64,000 nucleotides of DNA, from the NCBI RefSeq assembly GCF_902381825.1, contig NZ_LR698973.1:381141-445140 (forward strand), given 5' to 3'. The DNA is from Pseudocoprococcus catus. Lineage in GTDB: Bacteria > Bacillota > Clostridia > Lachnospirales > Lachnospiraceae. Position numbers and translations under genes: made by a program. The notes below the pieces were generated by a model. That model was not told where the DNA came from. It worked only from the letters and a program-made list of their open reading frames with translations, and did not search any database. Below are positions 40,198 to 50,597 of this stretch, piece by piece (position 1 is the stretch's first letter; each line of letters begins with the position of its first letter).

Positions 40198-41649
40198 ATG
40201 TATAAGAGAGAATCAGGCGGATGGCTGAAGCACTATGATTTTCTGCTGCTGGATATGATTTGCCTTCAGATTGCCTTTTTACTGTCATTTGTTGTATTGG
40301 GAAGGTGGATGAATCCATACAGTCATATATTGTACCGGAAGATGGCGCTGTATTTAGAATTGGCAGATGTGGTGGTTGTCTTTTTCTTTGATTCATTTTC
40401 AGGTGTATTGAAGAAAGGGTATTACCGTAATTTCGTGTCGACTATACAACATGCAGCCATTGTCTTTGCGTTATTTGTGTTGTATCTTTTCCTGTCAAAG
40501 GAAGGACAGCTTTATTCCAGGTTGTCACTGGTAATTACCTTCATATTGTATATTTTTATTACATATGCCGTTAGAGAATTGCGCAAGCGTGAAATGCGCA
40601 AGCAGATGGAGAATGGCAGTAAGGCGTCTTTATTTATCGTGACGACAGGAGATGTTGCCGGACAGGTTGTTGACCGCATGTTGAAGAATAATTATGCCAG
40701 ATACAGGATGGCCGGAATGGCAGTTGTTGACAATAGCGTGATTGGCCATAAAATCCATGGGGTAGATGTGGTTGCAGATGCATCAACGGCACTCAGCTAT
40801 ATCTGTCATACATGGGTTGATGAAGTGCTGATTGTGATTTCTGACAATCAGCCGTATCCAAAGAAGTTGATTGATCAATTAATCGAGACCGGAGTTACCA
40901 TTCATCTGAATTTGGCTAAGGTGTCCAATACATCCGGAAAGAAACAGTTTGTAGAAGAAATCGGTCCATATACCGTTCTCACTACGACGATGAACTATGC
41001 ATCGGAACGTCAGCTGTTGATTAAGCGTGTGATGGATATTGCAGGTGGACTTGTGGGATGTCTGCTGACAGGAATTATATTTATCTTTGTGGCACCGGCC
41101 ATATATATCAGCTCACCGGGGCCTATTTTCTTTGCCCAGGAACGTGTGGGCAAGAACGGCAGAAAGTTCAAAATGTATAAGTTCAGAAGTATGTATATGG
41201 ATGCGGAAGCCCGTAAGGCAGAACTGATGAAAGAGAATAAACTGTGCGATGGCAAGATGTTCAAGATGGACTTTGATCCCCGGGTTATCGGCAACAAGAT
41301 ACTGCCAGATGGCACAAAGAAGACAGGAATTGGTGACTTTATCCGTCGAACCAGTCTGGATGAATTTCCGCAGTTTTTCAATGTGTTAAAGGGAGATATG
41401 TCCATTGTTGGTACAAGACCGCCTCTGGTCTCTGAAACGGAGTTGTATGAACTGCATCATTATGCACGACTTTCGATTAAACCAGGCATTACAGGTCTGT
41501 GGCAGGTCAGCGGGAGAAGTGATATCACGGACTTCGAAGAAGTAGTGCGCCTTGACAGAGAATATATTGATAATTGGAATGTGGGAATGGACATTAAGAT
41601 CCTTCTCAAGACCGTTGCGGTTGTTTTGAAAAAGGACGGTTCTATGTAG
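40198..41649 (+). CDS. Initiating polyprenyl-phosphate sugar-1-phosphate transferase
   Basis: A 483-residue membrane enzyme of the WbaP/CpsE type. It puts the first sugar phosphate on undecaprenyl phosphate. N-terminal membrane helices (about 12-130) and a CoA-binding-like central region (about 135-260) precede the C-terminal catalytic domain, which starts at the helix near 290. Its motifs are GPIFFAQERVGKNGRKFKMYKFRSM near 305-330, RRTSLDEFPQFFNVLKGDMSIVGTRP near 383-408 and KPGITGLWQVSGRSD. ATG 40198 follows GAGGAG. It is first in the operon, so it begins polymer synthesis. The sugar could be glucose or galactose. Confidence 0.92.
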   Translation: MYKRESGGWLKHYDFLLLDMICLQIAFLLSFVVLGRWMNPYSHILYRKMALYLELADVVVVFFFDSFSGVLKKGYYRNFVSTIQHAAIVFALFVLYLFLSKEGQLYSRLSLVITFILYIFITYAVRELRKREMRKQMENGSKASLFIVTTGDVAGQVVDRMLKNNYARYRMAGMAVVDNSVIGHKIHGVDVVADASTALSYICHTWVDEVLIVISDNQPYPKKLIDQLIETGVTIHLNLAKVSNTSGKKQFVEEIGPYTVLTTTMNYASERQLLIKRVMDIAGGLVGCLLTGIIFIFVAPAIYISSPGPIFFAQERVGKNGRKFKMYKFRSMYMDAEARKAELMKENKLCDGKMFKMDFDPRVIGNKILPDGTKKTGIGDFIRRTSLDEFPQFFNVLKGDMSIVGTRPPLVSETELYELHHYARLSIKPGITGLWQVSGRSDITDFEEVVRLDREYIDNWNVGMDIKILLKTVAVVLKKDGSM

Positions 41650-41705
41650 CAGATGAAATAACCATTGAATAAAAAATCATTTTTTAAGAAACGAGGAATG
41701 GCTTT

Positions 41706-42602
41706 ATGAAAGGAATTATACTTGCAGGTGGTTCAGGTACCCGCTTATACCCATTGACAAAGGTGACATCAAAGCAACTGCTGCCGATTTATGATAAACC
41801 AATGATCTATTATCCAATGTCGGTTCTGATGAACGCCGGAATCAGGGATATTCTGATTATTTCTACGCCCCAGGATACACTGCGATTTGAGAATTTGTTG
41901 GGAGATGGTCATCAGTTCGGCGTGAATCTGACTTATGCTGTTCAGCCGTCTCCGGATGGACTGGCGCAGGCTTTTATTATCGGAGCAGATTTTATCGGCG
42001 ATGATTCGGTTGCCATGGTGCTGGGAGACAATATCTTTGCGGGACATGGGCTGAAGAAACGCCTGGAGGCAGCTGTTCATAAGGCTGAGAATGGCAAAGG
42101 CGCTACAGTATTTGGTTATTATGTGGATGATCCGGAACGTTTTGGCATTGTGGAGTTTGATAAGAACGGAAAGGCTGTTTCCATTGAAGAGAAACCGGAA
42201 CATCCGAAGAGTAATTACTGTGTAACAGGTCTTTATTTCTATGATAATCGTGTTATAGAATTCGCAAAGGGACTGAAACCATCAGCCCGCGGGGAGTTGG
42301 AGATAACAGATTTGAACCGTATTTATCTGGAGGACGGCTCGCTGAATGTGGAGCTGTTGGGACAGGGATTTACATGGTTGGATACGGGAACCCATGAGAG
42401 TCTGGTGGATGCAACGAATTTCGTCAAGACTGTGGAACAGCATCAGCACAGAAAGATTGCCTGTCTTGAGGAGATTGCCTATCTAAACGGATGGATCAGC
42501 AAAGATGATCTGATGGAAGTTTACGAAGTGATGAAAAAGAACCAGTACGGACAGTATCTGAAAGATGTTATGGATGGTAAATATCAGGAACATCTGTATT
42601 AA
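41706..42602 (+). CDS. rfbA: Glucose-1-phosphate thymidylyltransferase
   Basis: A 298-residue nucleotidyltransferase that makes dTDP-glucose from glucose-1-phosphate and dTTP, the first step to dTDP-L-rhamnose. It has [11 protein letters not shown] at 7-17, [16 protein letters not shown] near 24-39 and the product-site segment [25 protein letters not shown] near 83-107. Length and sequence are standard RmlA. It begins the rfbABDC set with a start 57 bp after the initiating transferase and ACGAGGA upstream. Confidence 0.96.
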   Translation: MKGIILAGGSGTRLYPLTKVTSKQLLPIYDKPMIYYPMSVLMNAGIRDILIISTPQDTLRFENLLGDGHQFGVNLTYAVQPSPDGLAQAFIIGADFIGDDSVAMVLGDNIFAGHGLKKRLEAAVHKAENGKGATVFGYYVDDPERFGIVEFDKNGKAVSIEEKPEHPKSNYCVTGLYFYDNRVIEFAKGLKPSARGELEITDLNRIYLEDGSLNVELLGQGFTWLDTGTHESLVDATNFVKTVEQHQHRKIACLEEIAYLNGWISKDDLMEVYEVMKKNQYGQYLKDVMDGKYQEHLY

Positions 42603-42646
42603 TTCAGCAAATAGATAGTTAATGGTTATAGAGGAGTATTGAAATT

Positions 42647-43666
42647 ATGAATATTATCGTTACCGGCGGTGCCGGCTTTATTGGCAGCAATTTTGTATTT
42701 CACATGTTAAAAAAATATCCGGATTATCGTGTTATCTGTCTGGACAAGCTGACTTATGCAGGTAATTTATCCACATTGGCACCAGTGATGGATAACCCGA
42801 ATTTTCGTTTCGTGAAAGCAGATATCTGTGACAGAGATGCAGTGAATCAGTTGTTTGAAGAAGAACATCCGGATGTGGTGGTTAATTTTGCAGCAGAGTC
42901 TCATGTGGATCGTTCCATTGAGAACCCGGAGATTTTCCTCCAGACCAATATCATCGGTACGGCTGTTTTGATGGACGCCTGCCGCAAATACGGTATTCAG
43001 CGTTATCATCAGGTATCTACAGATGAAGTATATGGCGATCTGCCATTAGACAGACCGGATCTTTTCTTTACAGAAGAAACACCTATCCATACCAGTTCTC
43101 CGTACAGCAGTTCCAAAGCCGGTGCAGACTTGCTTGTTTTGGCTTATCACAGAACCTATGGACTGCCTGTGACTATCAGCCGTTGCTCTAATAATTATGG
43201 TCCATATCATTTTCCTGAAAAACTGATTCCACTGATGATTGCCAATGCATTGGCTGATAAGTCATTGCCGGTTTACGGCGAGGGATTGAACGTCCGCGAC
43301 TGGCTGTATGTGGAAGATCATTGCAAAGCAATTGATCTGATCATTCATAAAGGACGTGTAGGTGAAGTCTACAATGTAGGCGGACACAACGAGAAACAGA
43401 ATATCGAAATTGTCAGGATTATCTGTAAGGAATTAGGTAAACCTGAAAGCCTGATTACCCATGTAGGGGACCGCAAAGGCCACGATATGCGCTATGCGAT
43501 TGATCCGACTAAGATCCACAATGAACTTGGATGGCTGCCGGAGACAAAATTCGAAGACGGTATCAAGAAGACGATTCAATGGTATTTGAATAACCGTGAA
43601 TGGTGGGAGACGATAATCAGTGGCGAATATCAGAACTACTATGAAAAAATGTACAGCAATCGTTAA
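42647..43666 (+). CDS. rfbB: dTDP-glucose 4,6-dehydratase
   Basis: A 339-residue extended short-chain dehydrogenase that turns dTDP-glucose into dTDP-4-keto-6-deoxyglucose. The NAD motif TGGAGFIGSNFV is at 5-16. Catalytic STDEVYGDL near 123-131 supplies Thr-Asp-Glu, and the YxxxK motif is in SPYSSSKAGAD near 151-161. RYAIDP near the C terminus is typical RmlB. GAGGAG lies ahead of the ATG. Confidence 0.96.
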   Translation: MNIIVTGGAGFIGSNFVFHMLKKYPDYRVICLDKLTYAGNLSTLAPVMDNPNFRFVKADICDRDAVNQLFEEEHPDVVVNFAAESHVDRSIENPEIFLQTNIIGTAVLMDACRKYGIQRYHQVSTDEVYGDLPLDRPDLFFTEETPIHTSSPYSSSKAGADLLVLAYHRTYGLPVTISRCSNNYGPYHFPEKLIPLMIANALADKSLPVYGEGLNVRDWLYVEDHCKAIDLIIHKGRVGEVYNVGGHNEKQNIEIVRIICKELGKPESLITHVGDRKGHDMRYAIDPTKIHNELGWLPETKFEDGIKKTIQWYLNNREWWETIISGEYQNYYEKMYSNR

Positions 43667-43687
43667 TTGACACCGGGAGGAAAGAAT

Positions 43688-44602
43688 ATGAGGTTTTTTG
43701 TGACAGGTGTCGGTGGTCAGCTGGGACACGATGTAATGAATGAATTGCTGAAGCGTGGTCATGAAGGGGTTGGATCGGATATTCAGGAGTGCTACAGCGG
43801 TGCTGCAGATGGATCAGCGGTGACGAGAGCACCTTACAGAACGCTTGATATTACGGACAGAGAGGCTGTTCATAATGTTATAGCAGAGATTCATCCGGAT
43901 GTTGTATTTCATTGCGCCGCATGGACGGCAGTGGATCTGGCAGAAGATGCAGATAATGTTAATAGGGTACGTGCAATTAATGCAGGCGGAACAAAGAATA
44001 TAGCAGATGTCTGTAAAGAATTGAATTGTAAAATGATTTATATCAGCACAGACTATGTCTTTAATGGTCAGGGAAGCGAGCCATGGCAGCCAGACTGCAA
44101 GGATTATGCGCCGCTCAATGTCTATGGACAGACAAAGCTGGAAGGTGAGCTGGCAGTGAGTCAGATATTGGAGAAATATTTTATTGTTCGCATTGCGTGG
44201 GTGTTTGGTGTGAATGGCAAGAATTTTATTAAGACCATGCTGAATGTGGGAAAAACACACGATACGGTTCGGGTTGTCAATGATCAGATTGGTACACCGA
44301 CCTACACTTATGATCTGGCAAGATTATTGGTGGATATGAGTGAAACGGATAAATATGGATATTATCATGCAACCAACGAGGGCGGTTATATCAGCTGGTA
44401 CGACTTTACAAAAGAAATCTATCGTCAGGCCGGTTATCAGACAAAAGTACTGCCGGTGACAACAGAAGAATACGGACTTAGCAAGGCTGCCCGTCCGTTT
44501 AATAGTCGTTTGGCTAAAGGTAAACTGGTGGAGGCAGGATTTGTTCCGCTTCCAACCTGGCAGGATGCCTTAAGCCGTTATTTGAAAGAAATTCAATATT
44601 AA
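43688..44602 (+). CDS. rfbD: dTDP-4-dehydrorhamnose reductase
   Basis: A 304-residue reductase that completes dTDP-L-rhamnose. The nucleotide motif is TGVGGQLGHDV at 5-15, AAWTAVDLAEDA is near 77, and STDYVFNGQGSEPW near 122 and the YxxxK-type NVYGQTKLEGE near 144-154 follow. ATG 43688 has GGGAGGAAAG upstream, preferred over the longer frame from 43667, which begins right after the rfbB stop. The order here is A-B-D-C. Confidence 0.95.
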   Translation: MRFFVTGVGGQLGHDVMNELLKRGHEGVGSDIQECYSGAADGSAVTRAPYRTLDITDREAVHNVIAEIHPDVVFHCAAWTAVDLAEDADNVNRVRAINAGGTKNIADVCKELNCKMIYISTDYVFNGQGSEPWQPDCKDYAPLNVYGQTKLEGELAVSQILEKYFIVRIAWVFGVNGKNFIKTMLNVGKTHDTVRVVNDQIGTPTYTYDLARLLVDMSETDKYGYYHATNEGGYISWYDFTKEIYRQAGYQTKVLPVTTEEYGLSKAARPFNSRLAKGKLVEAGFVPLPTWQDALSRYLKEIQY

Positions 44603-44623
44603 TATAAATGGGAGATAGATGAA

Positions 44624-45223
44624 ATGGGACAGATCAAGGTTGAGAAAAATGTCGGCGGTATTGAAGGACTCTGTGTCATTGAACCGGCGGTTCATGGTGA
44701 TGCTCGCGGATATTTCATGGAGACATATAGTCAGAGAGATATGGAGGAAAATGGCATCCATATTCAATTTGTGCAGGATAATCAATCCATGTCGACCAAG
44801 GGGGTTCTTCGTGGTTTACATTTTCAGAAGAATTATCCACAGACCAAATTAGTTCGAGTGATTAAAGGATCCGTATTTGATGTGGCAGTGGATCTTCGAA
44901 GCGGAAGTGAGACCTATGGAAAGTGGTATGGCATTGAACTGACAGAAGAGAATAAGAAACAGTTTCTTATTCCGAGAGGTTTTGCCCATGGTTTCCTTGT
45001 GCTCAGTGACACAGCAGAATTCTGCTACAAGTGCGATGATTTTTATCATCCGAATGACGAAGGCGGTATGGCCTGGAATGATCCGGAGATTGGTATTGAA
45101 TGGCCGAAGGTGAAAGGCGAATACAGAGGCAATGCAGATGCAGAGGGATATACATTAGAAGATGGTACTGCATTGAATCTGAGTGATAAAGACCAGAAAT
45201 GGTTAGGACTAAAAGATAGATGA
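44624..45223 (+). CDS. rfbC: dTDP-4-dehydrorhamnose 3,5-epimerase
   Basis: A 199-residue cupin-fold epimerase. It has DARGYFMETYSQRDM near 26, QDNQSMSTKGVLRGLHFQ near 48-65 with the catalytic His, and DVAVDLRSGSETYGKW near 84-99. PRGFAHGFLVLSDTAEFCYKCDDFYHP is near 114-140. It converts the 4-keto-6-deoxy sugar to the L-rhamno form for RfbD. It starts 21 bp after rfbD and ends the rhamnose block. Confidence 0.95.
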   Translation: MGQIKVEKNVGGIEGLCVIEPAVHGDARGYFMETYSQRDMEENGIHIQFVQDNQSMSTKGVLRGLHFQKNYPQTKLVRVIKGSVFDVAVDLRSGSETYGKWYGIELTEENKKQFLIPRGFAHGFLVLSDTAEFCYKCDDFYHPNDEGGMAWNDPEIGIEWPKVKGEYRGNADAEGYTLEDGTALNLSDKDQKWLGLKDR

Positions 45224-45547
45224 TAGTTTTCGTAGCTATACTTGGACTTATGGCATTACAGAAAAAACGCAAAAAATGGATAAATCCATTTTTCTGTAAG
45301 GAAAAGCAAAAATGCTATATAGATAAATAAATTTCTTAAATTTATGATGATATAGGCTGTAAATCTAATGGTGATGGCAGTATAGGTGAAAAAGCTAGCA
45401 AGAGTACTAAATATCTGTTCGACAAAATGCAGGGGCAATGAAAAAAATATTAAGAATTTAATGATTATACATGCACATCCCTTTTTTTGATAGTATGGGA
45501 TGTGCAGCTATTTAAGGAGGTAAGAAAACTCAAATAAAGGAGAAGGT
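45224..45547 (+). other. Intergenic region with two stem-loops
   Basis: This 324-bp gap has no gene. A nested hairpin lies at 45256-45299 (TTACAG with CTGTAA, and AAAAATGGA with TCCATTTTT). A second, TGCACATCCC (45472-45481) with GGGATGTGCA (45497-45506), stands 40 bp before the flippase start. They may partly terminate or separate the rhamnose genes from the assembly genes. AAGGAGG sites follow. Confidence 0.55.
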
Positions 45548-46992
45548 ATGTTTCAAAAAATAACAAAAGAATTAAAAAAAAATAAGGTACTGAAAGCAGG
45601 AATTGGTTACACAATAGGCAATTATTTTTTGAAGGGACTTGGATTTATTACTGTTCCTATTTTTTCCAGACTGATGGCAGTGTCAGACTATGGTATTTAT
45701 AATACATTTTTGTCTTATGAAGGAATGCTGTACCTGTTTATTGGATTGGCATTGCACAGTAGTATTAAAAATGCAAAATATAGGTATGGAGATGAAAGAC
45801 TTGATAGTTTCACTTCATCAATTACGATATTCCCACTTGTTATTTCATGTATTGTATTAATTTTGGGAAATCTGCTTCTTCCAGTCATTAATCATTTCCT
45901 TTCAGTGGAAAGAGTGGAATATAATTTATTGATTGCATTGTGCTTGTGCTCAAGCTTGCTATACATATATCAGTCACGGTTGGCCCTTGAATATAATTCA
46001 AAAAGTTATATGAAAATGTCTTATTTCAATGCATTAAGTAGTGTTGCATTATCAATATTATTGATGCAGACAGTATTTAAGGAACAGAAATATTTGGGAA
46101 GAATTTGTGGCTCTGTTATCCCAATGTCGATTCTAGCTGTGTGGATTCTTTACAAGCTCTATTCAAAGGCAAGACCAAAAAAGAATACAGATTATTGGAA
46201 GTTTGCATTGAAAATCAGTCTTCCGATTATTCCTCATGGCGTTGGTCAGATTATTTTATCATCTTTTGATAGGGTGATGATCACAAGCTACATTGGTAGT
46301 ACAGCGGCAGGTTTGTATAGTTTTGCATATACAATTTATTCTATCATCTTAGTAGCCGGAGACTCCATTAGCACTGTGTATGAGCCATGGGCATATGAAC
46401 GATTTGCGGAGAAAGAGTACGACATTATAAAAAAAGGAGTACCATATATATTGTGTTACTGGCGGTTGTATGTTCTGGTGCGATGTTGATTGCACCGGAG
46501 CTGGTAAGAATTTTGGGCTCTCAGAAGTATGTAGATGCGATTCCCGCGGTTACGCCAATTCTTGGTGCTGGTTTTTTTGCAATGGCCTATAACATTCCAT
46601 CAACAGTTGAGTATTATTATGGAAAGACTTCCTTTATTGCAATCGGAACGGTTTTTGCAGCAGTACTTAATATTGCAATGAATGCAATATTTATTCCCCA
46701 ATATGGGTATTTAGCAGCTGCATATACGACTCTGGGCAGTTATCTGGTATATTTTATTTTCCATTGTATGATTGCCCATAGAATTATTGGACAAAACATA
46801 TTTTCGATAAAAGTATTAATGGCAACAGTAGCAGGGCTCTCTGTAATTGGTGCTATTTCATTATATTATCAGAATGATTATATTGTGAGATATTCCTGTG
46901 CAGCAGCTGTTGTAGGAGGTGTGTTGGTTTGGTTAAAAAAAGGTGTTTTGGCTGATTTTGGGTTCAATGTTGGTAAGGGGAAAAGGTCTTGA
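45548..46992 (+). pseudogene. Wzx-type polysaccharide flippase, split by a frameshift
   Basis: Two frames together encode one MATE-like flippase of about 481 residues. Frame 1 (45548-46489) covers helices 1 to about 8 and frame 2 continues the family sequence (VCSGAMLIAPELVRILGSQKY ... AAAYTTLGSYL). The break lies at the A7 run 46429-46435. In the zero frame this is A-AAA-AAA, a classic slippery heptamer. A -1 slip would join IIKK to RSTIYIVLLAVVCSG and give full length. The protein would move the lipid-linked repeat unit across the membrane. It may be a sequencing error, an off state of a variable tract or expression by slippage. Confidence 0.8.
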
Positions 46993-47107
46993 CATTGGAT
47001 TGTGAATGTATGATAATGAAGTAAAATGTCGTTTGACGGAATTTTCATTCATAAAGGCTGATTCAGTGTTGAGTGAAAGGTGAAAAAAGTTTGAGGATGG
47101 ATAGATA

Positions 47108-48349
47108 ATGCAACAAAAAAATAAAATACAACATGTGTATTTGATAGGAGCAAAGTCTCTGGGGGCATATGGTGGATATGAAACGTTTACATATAAGCTT
47201 ACAGAATATCATCAGAATAATTTGAATATTAAGTATCATGTGGCCTGCAAGGCAAATGGCGATGGTGCAATGGATGAGACAAAGTTTGAAGGTGTGACGA
47301 AAATTAATGATTATGAGTTTGAATTTCACAATGCCCACTGTTTTAAAATCAATATCCCACAGATTGGGGCAGCACAGGCAATTTATTATGATGTAGCTGC
47401 ATTAAAGATATGTTGCGAACATATTAAGAAAAATCATATTCAACATCCTATTGTCTATATAATGGCATGCCGGATTGGGCCATTCGCAGGTCATTATTAT
47501 AGGAAGATACATAAACTGGGGGGTATAGTATATCTGAATCCGGATGGACATGAGTGGATGCGGGAAAAATGGTCTGCGCCGGTCCGAAAATATTGGAAAA
47601 TTTCGGAACAGATGATGGTAAAATATTGTGATTTGGCTATTTGTGATTCTGTGAACATTGAGAAATACATTCATAAGTGCTATGATGGCAAGGGAATTGC
47701 AGGCAGAAATCCAAAGACTACGTTTATTGCTTATGGAGCAGATTTAACGCTTAGCAAGTTAACAGATGATGACAAAAAGCTGGTAAACTGGTATAAGGAA
47801 AAAAAACTGGCTCCGAAGAATTATTATCTTGTGGTTGGTCGTTTTGTGCCAGAGAACTCTTTTGAAGTGATGATTCGAGAGTTTATGAAGAGCCATAGTC
47901 ATAAAGATTTTGCCATTATAACGAATGTCAATGACAAATTTTTGAATGAATTAGAGGAAAAGTTGCATTTTAGAAGTGATAAGCGAATCAAATTTGTGGG
48001 AACGGTATATGATCAGGAATTATTGAAGAAAATCCGAGAAAATGCATATGCATATTTCCATGGACATACGGTAGGTGGTACGAATCCATCGCTGATTGAG
48101 GCACTGGGAAGTACGGATTTAAACTTACTGGTAGATGTTGTTTTTAACAGGGAAGTGGCTGAAGACTGTGCACTCTATTGGAGTCGTGATAATGGAGCAT
48201 TAGCGAAACTGATTGATCAGGCTGATGAACTGAGTGCAGATGAGATTACGAAACTGGGGCAGATGGCTAAAAAGCGAGTATCACAGGAATATACATGGAA
48301 TAAAATCTGTGGGCAATATGAAAAGGTATTTGTGAATATAGATAAATAA
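47108..48349 (+). CDS. Rhamnosyltransferase with DUF1972 (GT4-like)
   Basis: A 413-residue glycosyltransferase. The N-terminal DUF1972 domain is recognised by LIGAKSLGAYGGYETFTYKLTEY near 12-34. The GT-B C-terminal half contains YYLVVGRFVPENSFEVMIREF near 237-257 and HGHTVGGTNPSLIEALG near 318-334. Related enzymes (Cps2T/WchF) add L-rhamnose from dTDP-rhamnose to the lipid-linked first sugar. The nearby rfbABDC genes provide that donor. A weak ribosome site (GAGGATGGATAG) precedes the start. Confidence 0.87.
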   Translation: MQQKNKIQHVYLIGAKSLGAYGGYETFTYKLTEYHQNNLNIKYHVACKANGDGAMDETKFEGVTKINDYEFEFHNAHCFKINIPQIGAAQAIYYDVAALKICCEHIKKNHIQHPIVYIMACRIGPFAGHYYRKIHKLGGIVYLNPDGHEWMREKWSAPVRKYWKISEQMMVKYCDLAICDSVNIEKYIHKCYDGKGIAGRNPKTTFIAYGADLTLSKLTDDDKKLVNWYKEKKLAPKNYYLVVGRFVPENSFEVMIREFMKSHSHKDFAIITNVNDKFLNELEEKLHFRSDKRIKFVGTVYDQELLKKIRENAYAYFHGHTVGGTNPSLIEALGSTDLNLLVDVVFNREVAEDCALYWSRDNGALAKLIDQADELSADEITKLGQMAKKRVSQEYTWNKICGQYEKVFVNIDK

Positions 48350-48367
48350 ATAAGAAGAGATAAAACG

Positions 48368-49717
48368 ATGCGAATATTACATTATGCACTAGGTTTTCCC
48401 CCGTACCGAAGTGGCGGATTAACAAAATGGTGTGTTGATTTGATGGTTCAGCAGGCGAAAGAAGGACATGAAGTTGCAATGCTTTGGCCTGGGAAGATGG
48501 GAATTGTAAAGAAAAAAACAGAGGTAAAAAGGCAAAAGGATGTATGTGTAAAAGAGCAAAATCTTCAAAGTTTTGAAGTAATCAATCCGTTGCCAGTTCC
48601 ATTTGATGAAGGAATAGCGGATGTTCCTGCATTTACAGCAAATGCAGGAGCAACTGCTTATGGAGCGTTTTTAGATGCATTTCTGCCTGATATTGTTCAT
48701 GTGCATACATTAATGGGGCTTCATAAAAGCTTTTTACAGGCAACAAAAAATAGAAAAATACGGCTTGTATTTACTGCCCATGATTTTTTCCCGATTTGTC
48801 CGAAGGTAACCATGTTTCGTCATGGTGCAATTTGCAGTAATGTAAAGAATTACGAAGCGTGTGGTGTGTGTAATGCAACTGCATTGGATTTAAAGAAAAT
48901 ACATATTTTACAGTCACCGATTTATCGTTGTCTGAAAGATTTATCTGTTGTTAAAAAATTGAGAAAAAAGCATAGAGATGACTATCTAAGTGAAGCAACC
49001 GTGGACGATTCGGTAATACCTGTTGGTACTGTTGAGGATTACAGGAAACTGCGAAATTACTATTATTCGCTCTTAAAACTGATGGATATGATTCACTATA
49101 ATAGCAGTGTGACAAGAAGTGTTTATGAGTCAGTGTTTGATCTTCCACAGCATTGTCTTGTGGCGATTACACATGCAGATATTAATGATAACAGGCGGAT
49201 TAAAGAGTTTTCAGATGGCCGACTCCATATCCGTTATCTGGGCCCACAAAGTGGGTCAAAAGGTTATTTTTTATTAAAGAAAGCATTAGATCAATTGTGG
49301 GAGAAAGAAAAAGAGTTCTGTCTTGATGTACATTTTCGTCCAATTGAAATGGCACCGTATATAGAAGTTCATCCGAGGTATGCATACGGAGAATTAGAAA
49401 CTATATTTGAACAAACGGATATTTTAGTAACACCAAGTATTTGGTTTGAAACATTTGGTTTTACTGTGTTAGAGGCTTTGAGTTATGGCGTTCCTGTTGT
49501 AATCAGTGGAACAGTAGGAGCGAAGGATATTCTAGCGGATGGTGCAGGCATAATAGTTGATGATATTACATCGGATCGTTTGTGTAATGTATTGAAAAAT
49601 CTTACAACAGCTGATTTAAGGAAGATGAACGAAAATATAGTTCGAAAACAACCAATTATGCAGATTGAGACGATGTCGATGAAAATTGAAACCGATTGTT
49701 ATGGGTGGAATTTATAA
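48368..49717 (+). CDS. Family 4 glycosyltransferase
   Basis: A 449-residue GT-B glycosyltransferase. The N-terminal part begins HYALGFPPYRSGGLTKWCVDLMVQQ and has DIVHVHTLMGLHKSFL near 115. The donor half holds ILVTPSIWFETFGFTVLEALSYGVPVVIS near 349-377, with the GT4 Glu motif. An inserted Cys-rich segment (CPKVTMFRHGAICSNVKNYEACGVCN near 145-170) matches a subgroup that binds metal. It probably adds the next sugar of the repeat unit; donor and linkage are unknown. Confidence 0.87.
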   Translation: MRILHYALGFPPYRSGGLTKWCVDLMVQQAKEGHEVAMLWPGKMGIVKKKTEVKRQKDVCVKEQNLQSFEVINPLPVPFDEGIADVPAFTANAGATAYGAFLDAFLPDIVHVHTLMGLHKSFLQATKNRKIRLVFTAHDFFPICPKVTMFRHGAICSNVKNYEACGVCNATALDLKKIHILQSPIYRCLKDLSVVKKLRKKHRDDYLSEATVDDSVIPVGTVEDYRKLRNYYYSLLKLMDMIHYNSSVTRSVYESVFDLPQHCLVAITHADINDNRRIKEFSDGRLHIRYLGPQSGSKGYFLLKKALDQLWEKEKEFCLDVHFRPIEMAPYIEVHPRYAYGELETIFEQTDILVTPSIWFETFGFTVLEALSYGVPVVISGTVGAKDILADGAGIIVDDITSDRLCNVLKNLTTADLRKMNENIVRKQPIMQIETMSMKIETDCYGWNL

Positions 49718-49751
49718 TACTGGTAAAGAAAAATAGAAATGGAAATGTAAC

Positions 49752-50597
49752 ATGAATATAACGGTTGTTGTTTTACATTATGAAAATATAAAAGATACAA
49801 AGGAATGTTTGGATTCTTTGAAGAAATACTTAAATGACACAAAGAACAATATAAATGTTGTTGTAGTTGACAATGGATCAATAAAAGAAAAAACTGCGGC
49901 AATTGAAGAAGATTATGTTAATGATAAGATTTATTTTATTGAGTCTTGTAGGAATTTAGGATTTGCAAAGGGAAATAATATAGGATTTCACTATGCAAAA
50001 TATGAGCTTCACTCGGACATCATCATTTTAGCAAATAATGATTTGATCTTTAAACAAGTGGATTTTATGAATCAGATTGCTAAGGAAATGATTGAGAATC
50101 ATATAGATGTTGCTGGACCAAGAATTATATCACTGGTTGATCACAAGAATCAAAATCCGGTTCCATATGCGCATCCGGATCTTGTGTCAGTTAATAAAAG
50201 AATTTTTAAGCTTCACGTTCTAAAGATAATGTGTTACTTTGGAGTGGATAAGTTTTTCCAGACTATTTTTTCTAGAAAATATAGTGCAGACGTAAAATCC
50301 GATAACTATCAGTTACATGGTGCTTGTTTAATTATGGCTAATAATTATGTGAAAAATTATGATGGGCTGTATCCGAAAACGTTTATGTATATGGAAGAGG
50401 ATATCCTGAAGTACATTACAAAAAGAGATAACTTGATTATGAAATATTTTGATGGTGCAGAAGTATTTCATAAAGAGGGATCTTCGACAGAAAAGATTTA
50501 TGGTGAGGGCAGAAAAAAAAGATTATTTTATTATAAATGGAATATTGATGGATGCAAGAAATTGAGACAGCTGATGAAGTCTGGGAGAGATAAATGA
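49752..50597 (+). CDS. Family 2 glycosyltransferase (rhamnosyltransferase-like)
   Basis: A 281-residue GT-A enzyme. It opens with VVVLHYENIKDTKECLDSL near 4-22, has VVVDNGS near 36, the segment NLGFAKGNNIGFHYA near 68-82 and LANNDLIFKQVDFM near 94, where Asp contacts the metal and nucleotide. This resembles WbbL-type rhamnosyltransferases. The stop overlaps the next start by 4 bp (ATGA), so it is coupled to the polymerase gene. Confidence 0.87.
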   Translation: MNITVVVLHYENIKDTKECLDSLKKYLNDTKNNINVVVVDNGSIKEKTAAIEEDYVNDKIYFIESCRNLGFAKGNNIGFHYAKYELHSDIIILANNDLIFKQVDFMNQIAKEMIENHIDVAGPRIISLVDHKNQNPVPYAHPDLVSVNKRIFKLHVLKIMCYFGVDKFFQTIFSRKYSADVKSDNYQLHGACLIMANNYVKNYDGLYPKTFMYMEEDILKYITKRDNLIMKYFDGAEVFHKEGSSTEKIYGEGRKKRLFYYKWNIDGCKKLRQLMKSGRDK

